A DNA stretch of 16,904 bases from CAZYVU01 sp964651435 (GCA_964651435.1 CAZYVU010000049.1:1-16904), one strand, 5' to 3'. Shown: positions 1-6,201, counted from the first letter of the stretch. Made by a program: numbers and translations. The notes: generated by a model from the sequence alone, not told the origin.

Positions 1-51
1 GGCGTCCTGAGGATCAAAGAGTGGCCCATCCTGACGCTCTTTGAGGCGTAA
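1..51 (+). CDS. Possible 3' end of a gene cut by the left window edge
   Basis: Frame 1 is open from the first base to a TAA at 49-51 and reads as a plausible 16-residue C-terminus ending LTLFEA. A strong hairpin with a T-rich tail follows about 30 bp later (84-124), which is what one expects behind a gene end on this strand. Other frames are also open over so short a stretch, so the call rests mainly on the terminator. No family can be assigned from 16 residues. Confidence 0.35.
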   Translation, partial: GVLRIKEWPILTLFEA

Positions 52-83
52 GACAGCCCATCGACACCGAAGACCCCCTTATA

Positions 84-127
84 CCCCCCGGTGAGGCACG
101 AAGACCGCCTCCCCGGGGGGGTTTCTC
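84..127 (+). terminator. Intrinsic terminator-like hairpin
   Basis: A 13-bp stem with one mismatch is formed by 84-96 (CCCCCCGGTGAGG) and 108-120, with an 11-nt loop. GTTTCTC follows on the + strand. The T-run favours + strand termination for whatever ends at about position 51. It could also serve the minus-strand DRTGG gene ending at 165, but on that strand the tail is not T-rich. Confidence 0.6.
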
Positions 128-164
128 AGAGGGCGGAAGATAGGGGAAAGGCCGCGGGCCTTCG

Positions 165-527
165 TTAGGCTTTGCCTACCTTTTCCATGACGGCGACAAT
201 GCCCCTCGCGTAAAGCCTTCCGACCGTTTCGAATAGGATGTACCGGGTTGACATCATGGGTATCTGTAACTCCACGGCAAGCCGGATCGTTTCCTCGGGG
301 GGCCTCTTCCCGCGGACGATGACGATGGCCGCTATGCCGAGGGTGTAGGCGGTATGGACGACATGAGGGTTCGTGAGTCCCGTTACGAGCAACATCCCCG
401 CCTTCCCCAGGAACAGCACATCGGACATTAGGTCGGCAGAGCCCGCTTCCTTCACCTCCAGGTCCATCCGGTCAAGGTCGACGAGCACCTCGGCGTCAAG
501 CAGATCCTTTACCTCTTGTAGTGTCAC
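165..527 (-). CDS. DRTGG domain protein
   Basis: A 120-residue protein. Residues about 40-115 fit a stand-alone DRTGG domain: a hydrophobic strand (MLLVTGL), then TNPHVVHTAYTLGIAAIVIVRG, then IPMMSTRYILFETVGRLY. DRTGG domains occur in phosphotransacetylase-type and CBS proteins. As single-domain proteins they are often encoded near iron-hydrogenase or HATPase genes of anaerobes. They are thought to bind ligands, but no enzymatic role is established. I chose the GTG start at 527 because AAGGAG lies 7 nt upstream on the minus strand. It is downstream of and co-directional with the GIY-YIG gene (70-bp gap); an AT-rich stretch (TAATTATAT) in the gap could be its own -10. The family call is fairly secure and the function is unknown. 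Confidence 0.8.
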   Translation of the reverse strand: MTLQEVKDLLDAEVLVDLDRMDLEVKEAGSADLMSDVLFLGKAGMLLVTGLTNPHVVHTAYTLGIAAIVIVRGKRPPEETIRLAVELQIPMMSTRYILFETVGRLYARGIVAVMEKVGKA

Positions 528-597
528 CTTAAACTCCTTTTGGGAACTTCCATATAATTAGTTAAGTAGAGGGGGTGCCGGGATGTAATGTGTTGCT

Positions 598-915
598 CTA
601 CGTAGCGTCCGAAGGCTTGGGCGGACCATGTTGTATCAACGAAAGTTTCTGCGCTCTGCCGAGGCCTTTTATCTCGGCCTCCCGCTTGAGCGCATCGGCA
701 CGGGTGTCTGCGAGCTCCATATGGACAAGCCGTACGGGCCTCCTTCCACGGGTATACCTGGCGCCGGCTTTGCCGGCGTTGTGCTCCCTGAGGCGCCTTT
801 CTACGTCGGTGGTAATGCCCGTATAGAGCGTACCGTCGGCGCATTCGGCGATATATACGCAGAAGTGTGCTGCTATGGAAACCTGGCTTGGATCCTCGTG
901 CGCGGGTTTCAGCAA
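598..915 (-). CDS. GIY-YIG domain protein, YhbQ/UPF0213 type
   Basis: About 105 residues, the usual size for single-domain YhbQ-like proteins. The GIY-YIG hallmarks are visible: VYIAEC followed by YTGIT (degenerate GIY...YIG), then ERRLREHNAGKAGARYTRGRRP with the conserved Arg and His, and the Glu-containing helix ALKREAEIKGLGRAQK. These proteins are small nuclease-fold proteins related to the Slx1/UvrC N-terminal domain, with a poorly known role in DNA handling. The start is uncertain. AAGGAG lies immediately upstream, but the TTG at 915 is only 1 nt from it, and a CTG at 912 would be better spaced. It is divergent from the lipoprotein gene at 1068. Confidence 0.8.
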   Translation of the reverse strand: MLKPAHEDPSQVSIAAHFCVYIAECADGTLYTGITTDVERRLREHNAGKAGARYTRGRRPVRLVHMELADTRADALKREAEIKGLGRAQKLSLIQHGPPKPSDAT

Positions 916-1008
916 TCTCCTTAATCCTTAGAGCCCGTTCCCGTGGGCAGCGTTCAAACAATTGTACCGTTATTACGCTTCGGTGCAAAGGAAAACCTGG
1001 TCCGGACT

Positions 1009-1036
1009 TTGCATCCGGCGCGTTTACTGGTAAACT
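1009..1036 (+). promoter_or_regulatory. Putative promoter with an overlapping palindrome, upstream of the lipoprotein gene
   Basis: TTGCAT (1009-1014), a 16-bp spacer and TAAACT (1031-1036) resemble a sigma70 promoter. The inverted repeat GTTTAC-TG-GTAAAC (1022-1035) overlaps the spacer and -10, as a repressor operator would. The start codon follows at 1068. Confidence 0.4.
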
Positions 1037-1067
1037 CTACGGACAGATAATCGCTAAGGAGGTACAA

Positions 1068-1652
1068 ATGTCAAAGAGGTATGGTCGTTGTGGGTTGTTT
1101 CTTGGAGTAGTCATGGTGGTTCTCCTGTCCCTCTGGGGATGTTCTCAGCCGCCTACAGAGGCGCTGACGAAGGCGGAGCAGGCCTTGGAGGAGGCTAAGC
1201 AGAAAGGCGCTGACCTCTATTCGGAGGATTTGTTTAAAAAGGCCCAGGAGTCCTTGAAAAAGGCGAAGGACCAGGTGGCGGCGAAAGAATATAAGGAAGC
1301 TGCGCAAACCCTTCTTGAAACCGTGCCTCTGGCCCAGCAGGCTGTAGCCGGTATCGAAACAGGGAAGGCGAGGATGAAGGAAGAGGCGGACAAATATGTG
1401 GGTGAAGGGCAGAAGTCCCTTGACGACCTGAAGAAGGCTGTCGCCGACGCCATCAAGAAGAAACTGCCCGTTCCGAGGGAAGAGGTGCAGGCCGCAATCG
1501 GAAAATGGGAGGTTGATTTTGCAGGCCTGAAGGATAAGCTTCAGAGCGGCCAGATCCGGGAGGCCTTCGATGGGTTGAAGGCGCTTGTGGACTCGGTGAA
1601 GGCGAAGACGGACGAGATAGCCAAGTTAGCTTCTGAACCGCCCAAGAAGTAG
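1068..1652 (+). CDS. Coiled-coil outer-membrane-type lipoprotein
   Basis: A 194-residue protein. A basic N-terminus and hydrophobic stretch (LFLGVVMVVLLSL) are followed by the lipobox LWGC, so Cys at about residue 25 would be lipidated. The remainder is almost entirely charged helix, rich in Ala, Lys and Glu. It has repeating patterns such as ALTKAEQALEEAKQKGADLY and LFKKAQESLKKAKDQVAAKEY, like DUF4398-type periplasmic helical lipoproteins. There are no catalytic motifs. The ATG at 1068 has AAGGAGG 5-6 nt upstream; the frame stays open further upstream, but that part lacks protein-like character. A hairpin follows the stop. Its role, perhaps envelope spacing or scaffolding, is unknown. Confidence 0.8.
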   Translation: MSKRYGRCGLFLGVVMVVLLSLWGCSQPPTEALTKAEQALEEAKQKGADLYSEDLFKKAQESLKKAKDQVAAKEYKEAAQTLLETVPLAQQAVAGIETGKARMKEEADKYVGEGQKSLDDLKKAVADAIKKKLPVPREEVQAAIGKWEVDFAGLKDKLQSGQIREAFDGLKALVDSVKAKTDEIAKLASEPPKK

Positions 1653-1664
1653 GCACGTACATTC

Positions 1665-1690
1665 CATGGGGGGCAAAGAGGCCCCCCATG
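1665..1690 (+). terminator. Perfect 10-bp hairpin after the lipoprotein gene
   Basis: CATGGGGGGC (1665-1674), loop AAAGAG, GCCCCCCATG (1681-1690). The stem is very stable, but no T-run follows it, so it is a terminator-like or 3'-protective structure rather than a canonical intrinsic terminator. Confidence 0.45.
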
Positions 1691-1778
1691 CATCCCCCGC
1701 GGTGGCCCCGGTCACCACTCTTTGTTCGACGTCAAACCTTCTTTGCAAGGCATTCCGACAGATGTGAGAAGAAAGTTC

Positions 1779-1830
1779 TTGACACATTTATCTTTTAATT
1801 GTACTTTGCAAATGAAAAGTAGTCGCATTT
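1779..1830 (+). promoter_or_regulatory. perR promoter
   Basis: TTGACA (1779-1784), a 17-bp spacer and TACTTT (1802-1807) form a good sigma70 promoter in front of the Fur-family gene. The region is conspicuously AT-rich. AAATG (1810-1814) and CATTT (1826-1830) form a small inverted repeat near the start of transcription. Autoregulation by PerR would be expected, but no clear PerR box can be read here. Confidence 0.6.
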
Positions 1831-1844
1831 AGAGGTGACTCGTA

Positions 1845-2288
1845 ATGGTGGATCACTATCAGGACAGGTACCAGCACATGGTCAACAAGCTGAAGGAAGG
1901 CAACCATAAGCTCACGCCCCAGCGGCTCGCCATCATCAGAATCCTTGCTGAAAGCGAGAGCCACCCTTCGGTGGACGATATCTACAGTCAGTTACACAAA
2001 CGTTTCCCCGGCATCAGCCAGGCGACGGTGTACCGGAACATCATGCTCATGAAATCGCTGAACGAGGTTCTCGAGATCGGCTTTGCCGGAGGAAGCACTC
2101 GCTACGACGGCATCAACCCCCACCCACACCCGCACGTCGTCTGCCTCAAATGCAATAAGATTGTCGATCCGGACCTCGACAGCCTGCATGATATGACGAA
2201 GGAGATAACCGACGAAAGCGGGTTCGAGATCGTAACATACCGGTTGGACTTCTTTGGCCTTTGTCCCGAATGCAGGACGAGGGAGTAG
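1845..2288 (+). CDS. perR: Fur-family peroxide sensor, PerR-like
   Basis: A 147-residue Fur-family metalloregulator with an N-terminal winged helix (LTPQRLAIIRIL to ISQATVYRNIMLM, residues 23-70) and a C-terminal metal and dimer domain. The structural zinc cysteines are two CxxC pairs, C100/C103 and C140/C143. By alignment to Bacillus PerR, the regulatory metal ligands are H40, D88, H95, H97 and D108. Asp at the last position, where Fur has Glu, is the PerR-type feature that allows iron-catalysed oxidation of histidine by peroxide. The ATG at 1845 has AGAGGTG upstream. Catalase follows 87 bp later on the same strand, the classical PerR target. PerR is therefore favoured over Fur or Zur. Confidence 0.87.
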   Translation: MVDHYQDRYQHMVNKLKEGNHKLTPQRLAIIRILAESESHPSVDDIYSQLHKRFPGISQATVYRNIMLMKSLNEVLEIGFAGGSTRYDGINPHPHPHVVCLKCNKIVDPDLDSLHDMTKEITDESGFEIVTYRLDFFGLCPECRTRE

Positions 2289-2312
2289 GAGTGGTTTCTT
2301 GGCAGCGGCACA

Positions 2313-2341
2313 CGGCGAGAGGCGGTCGATGTTCTCTGCCG
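2313..2341 (+). other. Small hairpin between perR and katA
   Basis: CGGCGAGAG (2313-2321) can pair with CTCTGCCG (2334-2341) with one bulged base. No T-run follows. It may be an attenuator or a processing site between the two genes. CATAAT (2351-2356) could be a -10 for katA, but no convincing -35 or PerR box is visible. Confidence 0.3.
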
Positions 2342-2375
2342 AAGACGAAACATAATTCTAAAAAAGGAGGTTAAT

Positions 2376-3842
2376 ATGAAGAAGAGCCAGAAGCTAACCA
2401 CGAGAGCCGGCGCACCCGTCGTTGACAACCAGAATATCGTGACGGCGGGCCCCCGTGGGCCTTTGCTCATGCAGGATGTGTGGTTTCTCGAGAAACTCGC
2501 CCACTTTGACCGGGAGGTCATTCCGGAGCGGCGCATGCACGCCAAAGGGTCCGGCGCCTACGGAACGTTTACGGTGACGCACGATATCACCAAGTACAGC
2601 AGGGCAAAAATCTTCTCCAAAATCGGTAAGAAGACGGATTGCTTCCTCCGGTTTTCGACGGTTGCCGGAGAGCGTGGGGCGGCTGACGCGGAGCGGGACA
2701 TCCGCGGCTTTGCCATGAAATTCTACACCGAGGAGGGCAACTGGGACCTTGTGGGGAACAACACTCCTGTTTTCTTCCTGCGCGATCCCCTGAAATTCCC
2801 TGACCTGAATCATGCCGTCAAGAGGGACCCCAGGACCAACCTTCGCAGCGCCCTGAACAATTGGGACTTCTGGAGCTCCTTGCCTGAGGCGCTTCACCAG
2901 GTGACCATCGTCATGAGCGACCGGGGCATTCCTGCCACGTACCGGCATATGCACGGCTTCGGAAGCCACACCTTTAGCTTCATCAACGCCAGGAAGCAGC
3001 GCTTCTGGGTCAAATTTCACCTCAAGACCCAGCAGGGAATCAAGAACCTGACGGACGAGGAAGCTGAGGCCGCTATCGGCAAGTGCCGGGAGACCCACCA
3101 GCGCGACCTGTACGAAAGCATCGAGGGGAAAGACTTTCCGCGGTGGACCTTCTATGTGCAGATCATGCCCGAGTCTGATGCGGCAACGTACAAATTCCAC
3201 CCCTTCGATCTTACGAAGGTGTGGTTGAAAAAGGACTATCCGCTCATCGAGGTTGGTGTCCTGGAGCTAAACAGGAATCCGGAAAACTACTTTGCCGAGG
3301 TGGAGCAGTCTGCCTTCAATCCTGCCAGCATCGTGCCCGGCATTGGATTTTCGCCCGACAAGATGCTCCAGGGGCGCCTCTTTTCCTACGGCGACGCCCA
3401 GCGCTACCGCCTTGGCGTGAACCACCACCAGATACCCGTGAATGCGCCCCGGTGTCCCTATCACAGCTATCACCGGGACGGGGCCATGAGGGTCGATGGG
3501 AACTACGGCAGCACGCTTGGCTACGAACCGAACAGCTTCGGCGAGTGGCAGGAGCAGCCGGCCTTTTCCGAGCCCCCGCTGAAGCTGGAAGGGGATGCCT
3601 ATCACTGGAATTTCCGCGAGGACGATGACGATTATTATACCCAGCCCGGCCTGCTCTTCCGCCTTATCGGGCCCGAAAAGCAGAAGCTTCTTTTTGGCAA
3701 CACGGCCCGCGCCATTGCCGAAGCGCCGAAGGAGATTAAGATGCGCCACATCGGCAACTGCATGAAGGCTGACCCGGAATATGGCAAGGGGGTCGCAAAG
3801 GCCTGTGGTATACCTCTGAGCGAGGTGACGAAGAAGAAGTAG
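2376..3842 (+). CDS. katA: Monofunctional haem catalase
   Basis: A 488-residue small-subunit catalase (2 H2O2 to 2 H2O + O2), cytoplasmic. The catalytic residues can be placed by family alignment. The distal His is H55 in the signature FDREVIPERRMHAKGSGAYG. The distal Asn is N128 in GNNTPVFF. The proximal haem-ligand Tyr is Y338, with R334, in RLFSYGDAQRYRLG. The length and the lack of a C-terminal flavodoxin-like domain match the clade 3 enzymes common in bacteria. The start is fixed by AAAGGAGG 6-7 nt upstream. It lies directly behind the PerR-type gene and is followed by a terminator-like hairpin (3868-3920). In an anaerobe this is a transient oxygen or peroxide defence gene. Confidence 0.97.
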   Translation: MKKSQKLTTRAGAPVVDNQNIVTAGPRGPLLMQDVWFLEKLAHFDREVIPERRMHAKGSGAYGTFTVTHDITKYSRAKIFSKIGKKTDCFLRFSTVAGERGAADAERDIRGFAMKFYTEEGNWDLVGNNTPVFFLRDPLKFPDLNHAVKRDPRTNLRSALNNWDFWSSLPEALHQVTIVMSDRGIPATYRHMHGFGSHTFSFINARKQRFWVKFHLKTQQGIKNLTDEEAEAAIGKCRETHQRDLYESIEGKDFPRWTFYVQIMPESDAATYKFHPFDLTKVWLKKDYPLIEVGVLELNRNPENYFAEVEQSAFNPASIVPGIGFSPDKMLQGRLFSYGDAQRYRLGVNHHQIPVNAPRCPYHSYHRDGAMRVDGNYGSTLGYEPNSFGEWQEQPAFSEPPLKLEGDAYHWNFREDDDDYYTQPGLLFRLIGPEKQKLLFGNTARAIAEAPKEIKMRHIGNCMKADPEYGKGVAKACGIPLSEVTKKK

Positions 3843-3867
3843 CGACCCGTTGAGGTTCATACGGCGA

Positions 3868-3926
3868 GAGGCGGGTGCGGCGGCCTTAGGGCCTTTGCCA
3901 AAGGGTCGGCCACCCGCCTCGTTCTC
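3868..3926 (+). terminator. katA terminator-like hairpin with nested stems
   Basis: GAGGCGGGTG (3868-3877) pairs perfectly with CACCCGCCTC (3911-3920), and GTTCTC follows. The 33-nt interval holds further small inverted repeats (GGCC-TTA-GGGCC and CCTTT-GCC-AAAGG), so the whole element can fold into a branched structure. It is probably the end of the catalase transcript. Confidence 0.5.
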
Positions 3927-3990
3927 CCGGCGGGCCGATGCAATAGGCAGGCGCTCCCCTGATGCCCGAAAGGCGTCGGGGCGATGGCCC

Positions 3991-4019
3991 TTGATTATGC
4001 CTTGCCCTTTGTGTAGTAT
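3991..4019 (+). promoter_or_regulatory. Promoter of the hemerythrin-like gene
   Basis: TTGATT (3991-3996), a 17-bp spacer and TAGTAT (4014-4019). Transcription would start near 4026, about 70 nt before the ATG at 4099. Confidence 0.55.
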
Positions 4020-4098
4020 GGGATTTTGGGGATCGGCTCATGGTGTCCGGAAGGCGTAGCGTCCAGAAATTTCATACCAACCGTAAGGGGGTGTTCCC

Positions 4099-4644
4099 AT
4101 GAAGCGGGCAAGCGAAGACCTTGTGAATGAGCACGAGGGGATCCTGTTCGGACTTAGAATCCTTGAGAAAATGCGTGAGCGGCTTGAGGGAAGCGGCACG
4201 GCAGACATGGGGGACCTGAAGGATATGGTCAATTTCCTGCGGCTCTTTGCCGACAAGTGTCATCACGGCAAGGAGGAGGGCCTGCTCTTTCCGGCCATGG
4301 AAAAGGTGGGCATCCCACGGGAAAAGGGGCCCATCGGGCAGATGCTCTATGAACATCAGGTGGGACGGCAGTATATAGCGGAGATGTCGAATGCCTTAGG
4401 CGAGGATGTCGTTGAAAGGAAGGCCTTTGCCGATTCGGCAGAAAGGTATATTGGCCTGCTCCGTTCCCACATAGAAAAAGAAAATAAGATCCTGTTTCCG
4501 ATGGGCGATCAGAGGATAGCGGAGGCGGACCAGGAGAGGCTTATCGAGGCATTTGAGCAGTTCGAAGAAGAAGTCATGGGGCCCGGTACCCACGAACGGC
4601 TCCACAAGATGCTCCAGACCTTTGAAGAAAAGTATCTGACATAA
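4099..4644 (+). CDS. Hemerythrin-like (HHE cation-binding) protein
   Basis: A 181-residue four-helix protein with the di-iron ligand pattern of hemerythrin HHE domains: H12 (NEHEG), H56 with E60 (CHHGKEE), H86 (YEHQVGR) and H124 with E128 (SHIEKEN). It is longer than a minimal hemerythrin and carries an acidic C-terminal helix. Such proteins bind O2 or handle NO, peroxide or iron in anaerobes. Its position behind perR and katA fits an oxygen-response role. AAGGGGGTG precedes the ATG at 4099. It has its own promoter, so it is probably not part of the katA transcript. Confidence 0.9.
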   Translation: MKRASEDLVNEHEGILFGLRILEKMRERLEGSGTADMGDLKDMVNFLRLFADKCHHGKEEGLLFPAMEKVGIPREKGPIGQMLYEHQVGRQYIAEMSNALGEDVVERKAFADSAERYIGLLRSHIEKENKILFPMGDQRIAEADQERLIEAFEQFEEEVMGPGTHERLHKMLQTFEEKYLT

Positions 4645-4653
4645 CTGAGCAAT

Positions 4654-4681
4654 TGGGGTCAGCCCTTGAATTTTGAATTTC
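4654..4681 (+). repeat. Possible remnant of an interspersed GGGGTCAG-type repeat
   Basis: The stretch just after the hemerythrin gene (TTGGGGTCAGCCCTTGAA onward) resembles the ends of repeats found beside REP-associated or IS200-like transposase genes in deltaproteobacteria. I recognise it by memory of the motif only. No partner end or transposase is present in the window. The rest of 4682-4800 shows no gene that I can support. Confidence 0.3.
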
Positions 4682-4817
4682 CGCCGGGATTGGCCCTATA
4701 GCAATAACGGGAGGCGTCTCCTGCCGGCCATTAGGCTACCGGGTCTACCGGAAATCCAAATGGAGCGGCTTCAACTTTTCGACATTATATACCCGGGCCG
4801 GAAGAAAAAAATATCCC

Positions 4818-4850
4818 TGACATACTGTTGTCACGACGCCGCATTACACT
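4818..4850 (+). promoter_or_regulatory. WYL-regulon promoter, copy 1
   Basis: The inverted repeat TGACATACTGTTGTCA (4818-4833) is followed after 11 bp by TACACT (4845-4850). The repeat is identical to that of copy 5 at 14749. No sigma70 -35 lies 17 bp upstream of the -10, which suggests activation. It reads into the small ORFs at 4893 and 5081. Confidence 0.75.
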
Positions 4851-4892
4851 CTATGCAGCAGCGTGGAACGCCACGGACAACAGGGGGTTGGG

Positions 4893-5000
4893 ATGGATAT
4901 TTTCACGGGATTGGGCTGTTTAATCATTTACGAGCTCTATTGCCGTACATACCACCGCGTCTGTCGCTCGGGGCAGGCCGCCATTCGTTTGCACTCATAA
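4893..5000 (+). CDS. Possible 35-residue small protein
   Basis: The ATG at 4893 has AGGGGG about 7 nt upstream and lies about 36 nt behind the predicted start of promoter copy 1. The reading begins MDIFTGLGCLIIYELYCRTY: a short hydrophobic stretch, then a basic Cys/Arg-containing tail. This could be a small membrane peptide or a leader. The evidence is position and ribosome-binding site only; no family is recognised. The hairpin at 5039-5066 separates it from the next gene. Confidence 0.4.
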   Translation: MDIFTGLGCLIIYELYCRTYHRVCRSGQAAIRLHS

Positions 5001-5038
5001 CGCTCACCTAACAATTATCGGCACTCTGTACGAGACCT

Positions 5039-5066
5039 GCGGGCCCGAACGTGGCCCGCGCCTTTT
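5039..5066 (+). terminator. Hairpin with a short T-run ahead of the 5081 gene
   Basis: GCGGGCC (5039-5045), a 7-nt loop and GGCCCGC (5053-5059), then GCCTTTT. It looks like a weak terminator or attenuator placed immediately before the ribosome-binding site of the next gene. Confidence 0.45.
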
Positions 5067-5080
5067 GGAAAGGAGGGTTC

Positions 5081-5278
5081 ATGGCCAAGCTCTGGGAACC
5101 GAATGATTCAGATGCGCCGACCTTCTGGGTTGCGTGGTGTGACTTGAGCGACTCGTTCTGCGCGCCCTTTCCCCACTGCCTGCAGTACATGCGCGACGAC
5201 GGGTGCGCGTTCCGCCTGGTGCCCTGCGAGGAGGACGAGGAGGGCGTGGAGCAGAAGGCGGAGTCTTCGGCTGCTTGA
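5081..5278 (+). CDS. Small acidic Trp/Cys-containing protein of unknown function
   Basis: 65 residues from the ATG at 5081, which has an excellent AAAGGAGGG 6 nt upstream; an in-frame GTG further upstream (5051) is ignored for that reason. The body WVAWCDLSDSFCAPFPHC carries three cysteines and three aromatics within 18 residues. A fourth Cys follows at the start of a Glu-rich tail (CEEDEEGVEQK). Spaced cysteines suggest metal binding or disulphides, but no known family is recognised. It lies about 230 nt downstream of promoter copy 1 and is followed by an 11-bp hairpin. Confidence 0.65.
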   Translation: MAKLWEPNDSDAPTFWVAWCDLSDSFCAPFPHCLQYMRDDGCAFRLVPCEEDEEGVEQKAESSAA

Positions 5279-5301
5279 GGGTATCGTCTTCACGGTCGGA
5301 G

Positions 5302-5330
5302 AAGTAGGGGAGGATCACTCTCCCCTACTT
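5302..5330 (+). terminator. Perfect 11-bp hairpin after the 5081 gene
   Basis: AAGTAGGGGAG (5302-5312), loop GATCACT, CTCCCCTACTT (5320-5330). It ends in CTACTT followed by GAAAAC, so the T-run lies inside the stem. It probably terminates or stabilises the small operon. Confidence 0.5.
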
Positions 5331-5349
5331 GAAAACACGGTGCCTCGGC

Positions 5350-5382
5350 CTCAAAATGTGGGCCTTGGCCGTAAATTTTGAG
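5350..5382. repeat. Second inverted repeat between two WYL-regulon operons
   Basis: CTCAAAAT (5350-5357) and ATTTTGAG (5375-5382) enclose a GGCC-TT-GGCC core, giving an extended cruciform 18 bp upstream of promoter copy 2. It could be a second terminator or an upstream binding site. Confidence 0.4.
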
Positions 5383-5399
5383 AAAGCTGCCACTCACGC

Positions 5400-5432
5400 T
5401 GACATAGTGCTGTTATGACCCGGTAGTATCAT
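5400..5432 (+). promoter_or_regulatory. WYL-regulon promoter, copy 2
   Basis: TGACATAGTGCTGTTA (5400-5415), 11 bp, then TATCAT (5427-5432). The left half is perfect; the right half differs from consensus at two positions (CTGTTA for TTGTCA). It is the most diverged copy. The start codon of the next gene is at 5469. Confidence 0.7.
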
Positions 5433-5468
5433 ATGGTTGTAAGGATTTCACGGAAGGAGGGGGAGAAT

Positions 5469-5798
5469 ATGGCAGGAGGCAACTATACAATAGATGTCGC
5501 AGGCGCCAACGAGTCTCTTCACGTACAGGTCTTAGAAATGAACGAGTGCGCACGGTTTTGGATGGAGGCGGAGAATGGGGTTAAACTGCCGGTAGTAGTC
5601 AAGGGTGACGTCAATGAGATCATACGCCGTACCGCATCCCTGGGCAAGGAGTTTGGCCATGCAGAAGCCGGGCATGGTCGTGGCAGAAACATTCATCATG
5701 GGCATTCCGAAGAGGTAGGAAGGAGGCATAAGATGCTCGACGCAGATGATGACACGTTGAACCGTGACCTACGGACCGTAATTGTTGCACATTCTTGA
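5469..5798 (+). CDS. Small protein of unknown function, probably frameshifted near 5657
   Basis: The ATG at 5469 follows GGAAGGAGGGGG and lies about 30 nt behind the start predicted from promoter copy 2, so the upstream in-frame ATG at 5433, inside the -10, is excluded. As read, it gives 109 residues. After about residue 63 (GKEFG) the reading turns into a His/Gly/Arg-rich string with poor codon use. The +1 frame from 5659 continues convincingly as MQKPGMVVAETFIMGIPKR and stops at 5718, just before a fresh ribosome-binding site. Removing one C from GGCC (5655-5658) restores an 82-residue protein. No family is recognised for SLHVQVLEMNECARFWMEAE. Confidence 0.6.
   Translation: MAGGNYTIDVAGANESLHVQVLEMNECARFWMEAENGVKLPVVVKGDVNEIIRRTASLGKEFGHAEAGHGRGRNIHHGHSEEVGRRHKMLDADDDTLNRDLRTVIVAHS
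5733..5798 (+). CDS. Possible 21-residue micro-ORF
   Basis: If the 5469 gene really ends at 5718, the ATG at 5733 opens a separate micro-ORF, MLDADDDTLNRDLRTVIVAHS. It is preceded by AAGGAGG at good spacing and stops 35 nt before the next gene. The strong ribosome-binding site argues for translation. Otherwise this is just the tail of the 109-residue reading. Confidence 0.35.
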   Translation: MLDADDDTLNRDLRTVIVAHS

Positions 5799-5833
5799 AA
5801 AACAGCCAAAGAGTCGGATGCGAGGAGGGAACC

Positions 5834-6175
5834 ATGTGGCTATTCTTTAGCGATGCTTTTGTGTCAATCGTCGACAACGGCGAGAAGAAAGGCTTCCTGA
5901 CGGTGCGGGCGCGGTTTGCGGGCCACATCAACAATCTGTTCCCGGAGGCCGAGGTCGTGACGGATCACCGGCACGACTACTATTACCGGGCCTACGTGGC
6001 CAGGGAGCGGGTGGCGGAGGCGGTACGCGAGAGGATCCTGCGCCTCGACTATCCCAACTTCAAGCAGTCCGTGGTCGACGAGACCTATCACGACGGCTGC
6101 ATGAAGGTGTGGCACGCCATGTATGTTGCCGGAGGCAGGGAGAATATCAAGGGACGGCACGGCGCCGTCGGGTAA
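5834..6175 (+). CDS. Conserved protein of unknown function, MWLF-type
   Basis: 113 residues from the ATG at 5834 (GAGGAGGGA upstream). I recognise the layout of a widespread, uncharacterised family of about 100 residues. It starts MW[LI]F..F.S.V, continues LTVRAR and a Pro-containing acidic turn (FPEAEV), then YYYRAYVARERVAEAV, then LDYPNFKQSV, and ends with a VWHAMY helix. All are present here. Members are cytosolic and lack obvious catalytic residues. It is the second or third gene of the operon behind promoter copy 2, with a TPR gene 26 nt downstream. Confidence 0.75.
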   Translation: MWLFFSDAFVSIVDNGEKKGFLTVRARFAGHINNLFPEAEVVTDHRHDYYYRAYVARERVAEAVRERILRLDYPNFKQSVVDETYHDGCMKVWHAMYVAGGRENIKGRHGAVG

Positions 6176-6201
6176 GAAATCAGAGAAAGGGGGAACGCAC
6201 A

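Noticed and set aside
867..1067. Upstream extension of the lipoprotein reading frame to 867.
   Set aside because: It would remove the signal peptide from the N-terminus, has no ribosome-binding site and overlaps the divergent GIY-YIG gene. The start at 1068 has both AAGGAGG and a lipobox at the right distance.
2312..3874. A 14-bp direct repeat (ACGGCGAGAGGCGG) on both sides of katA, as if katA had been inserted.
   Set aside because: About one such chance match is expected in GC-rich DNA of this length, the second copy is part of the terminator stem, and there are no mobile genes.
4673..5011. Open frame of 112 codons across the intergenic region after the hemerythrin gene.
   Set aside because: It crosses promoter copy 1, lacks a ribosome-binding site and has biased composition. 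The 35-residue reading at 4893 fits the promoter better.
5433..5468. ATG at 5433 as start of the first gene behind promoter copy 2.
   Set aside because: It overlaps the -10 (TATCAT at 5427-5432) and would lie upstream of the transcript start. GGAAGGAGGGGG supports 5469.
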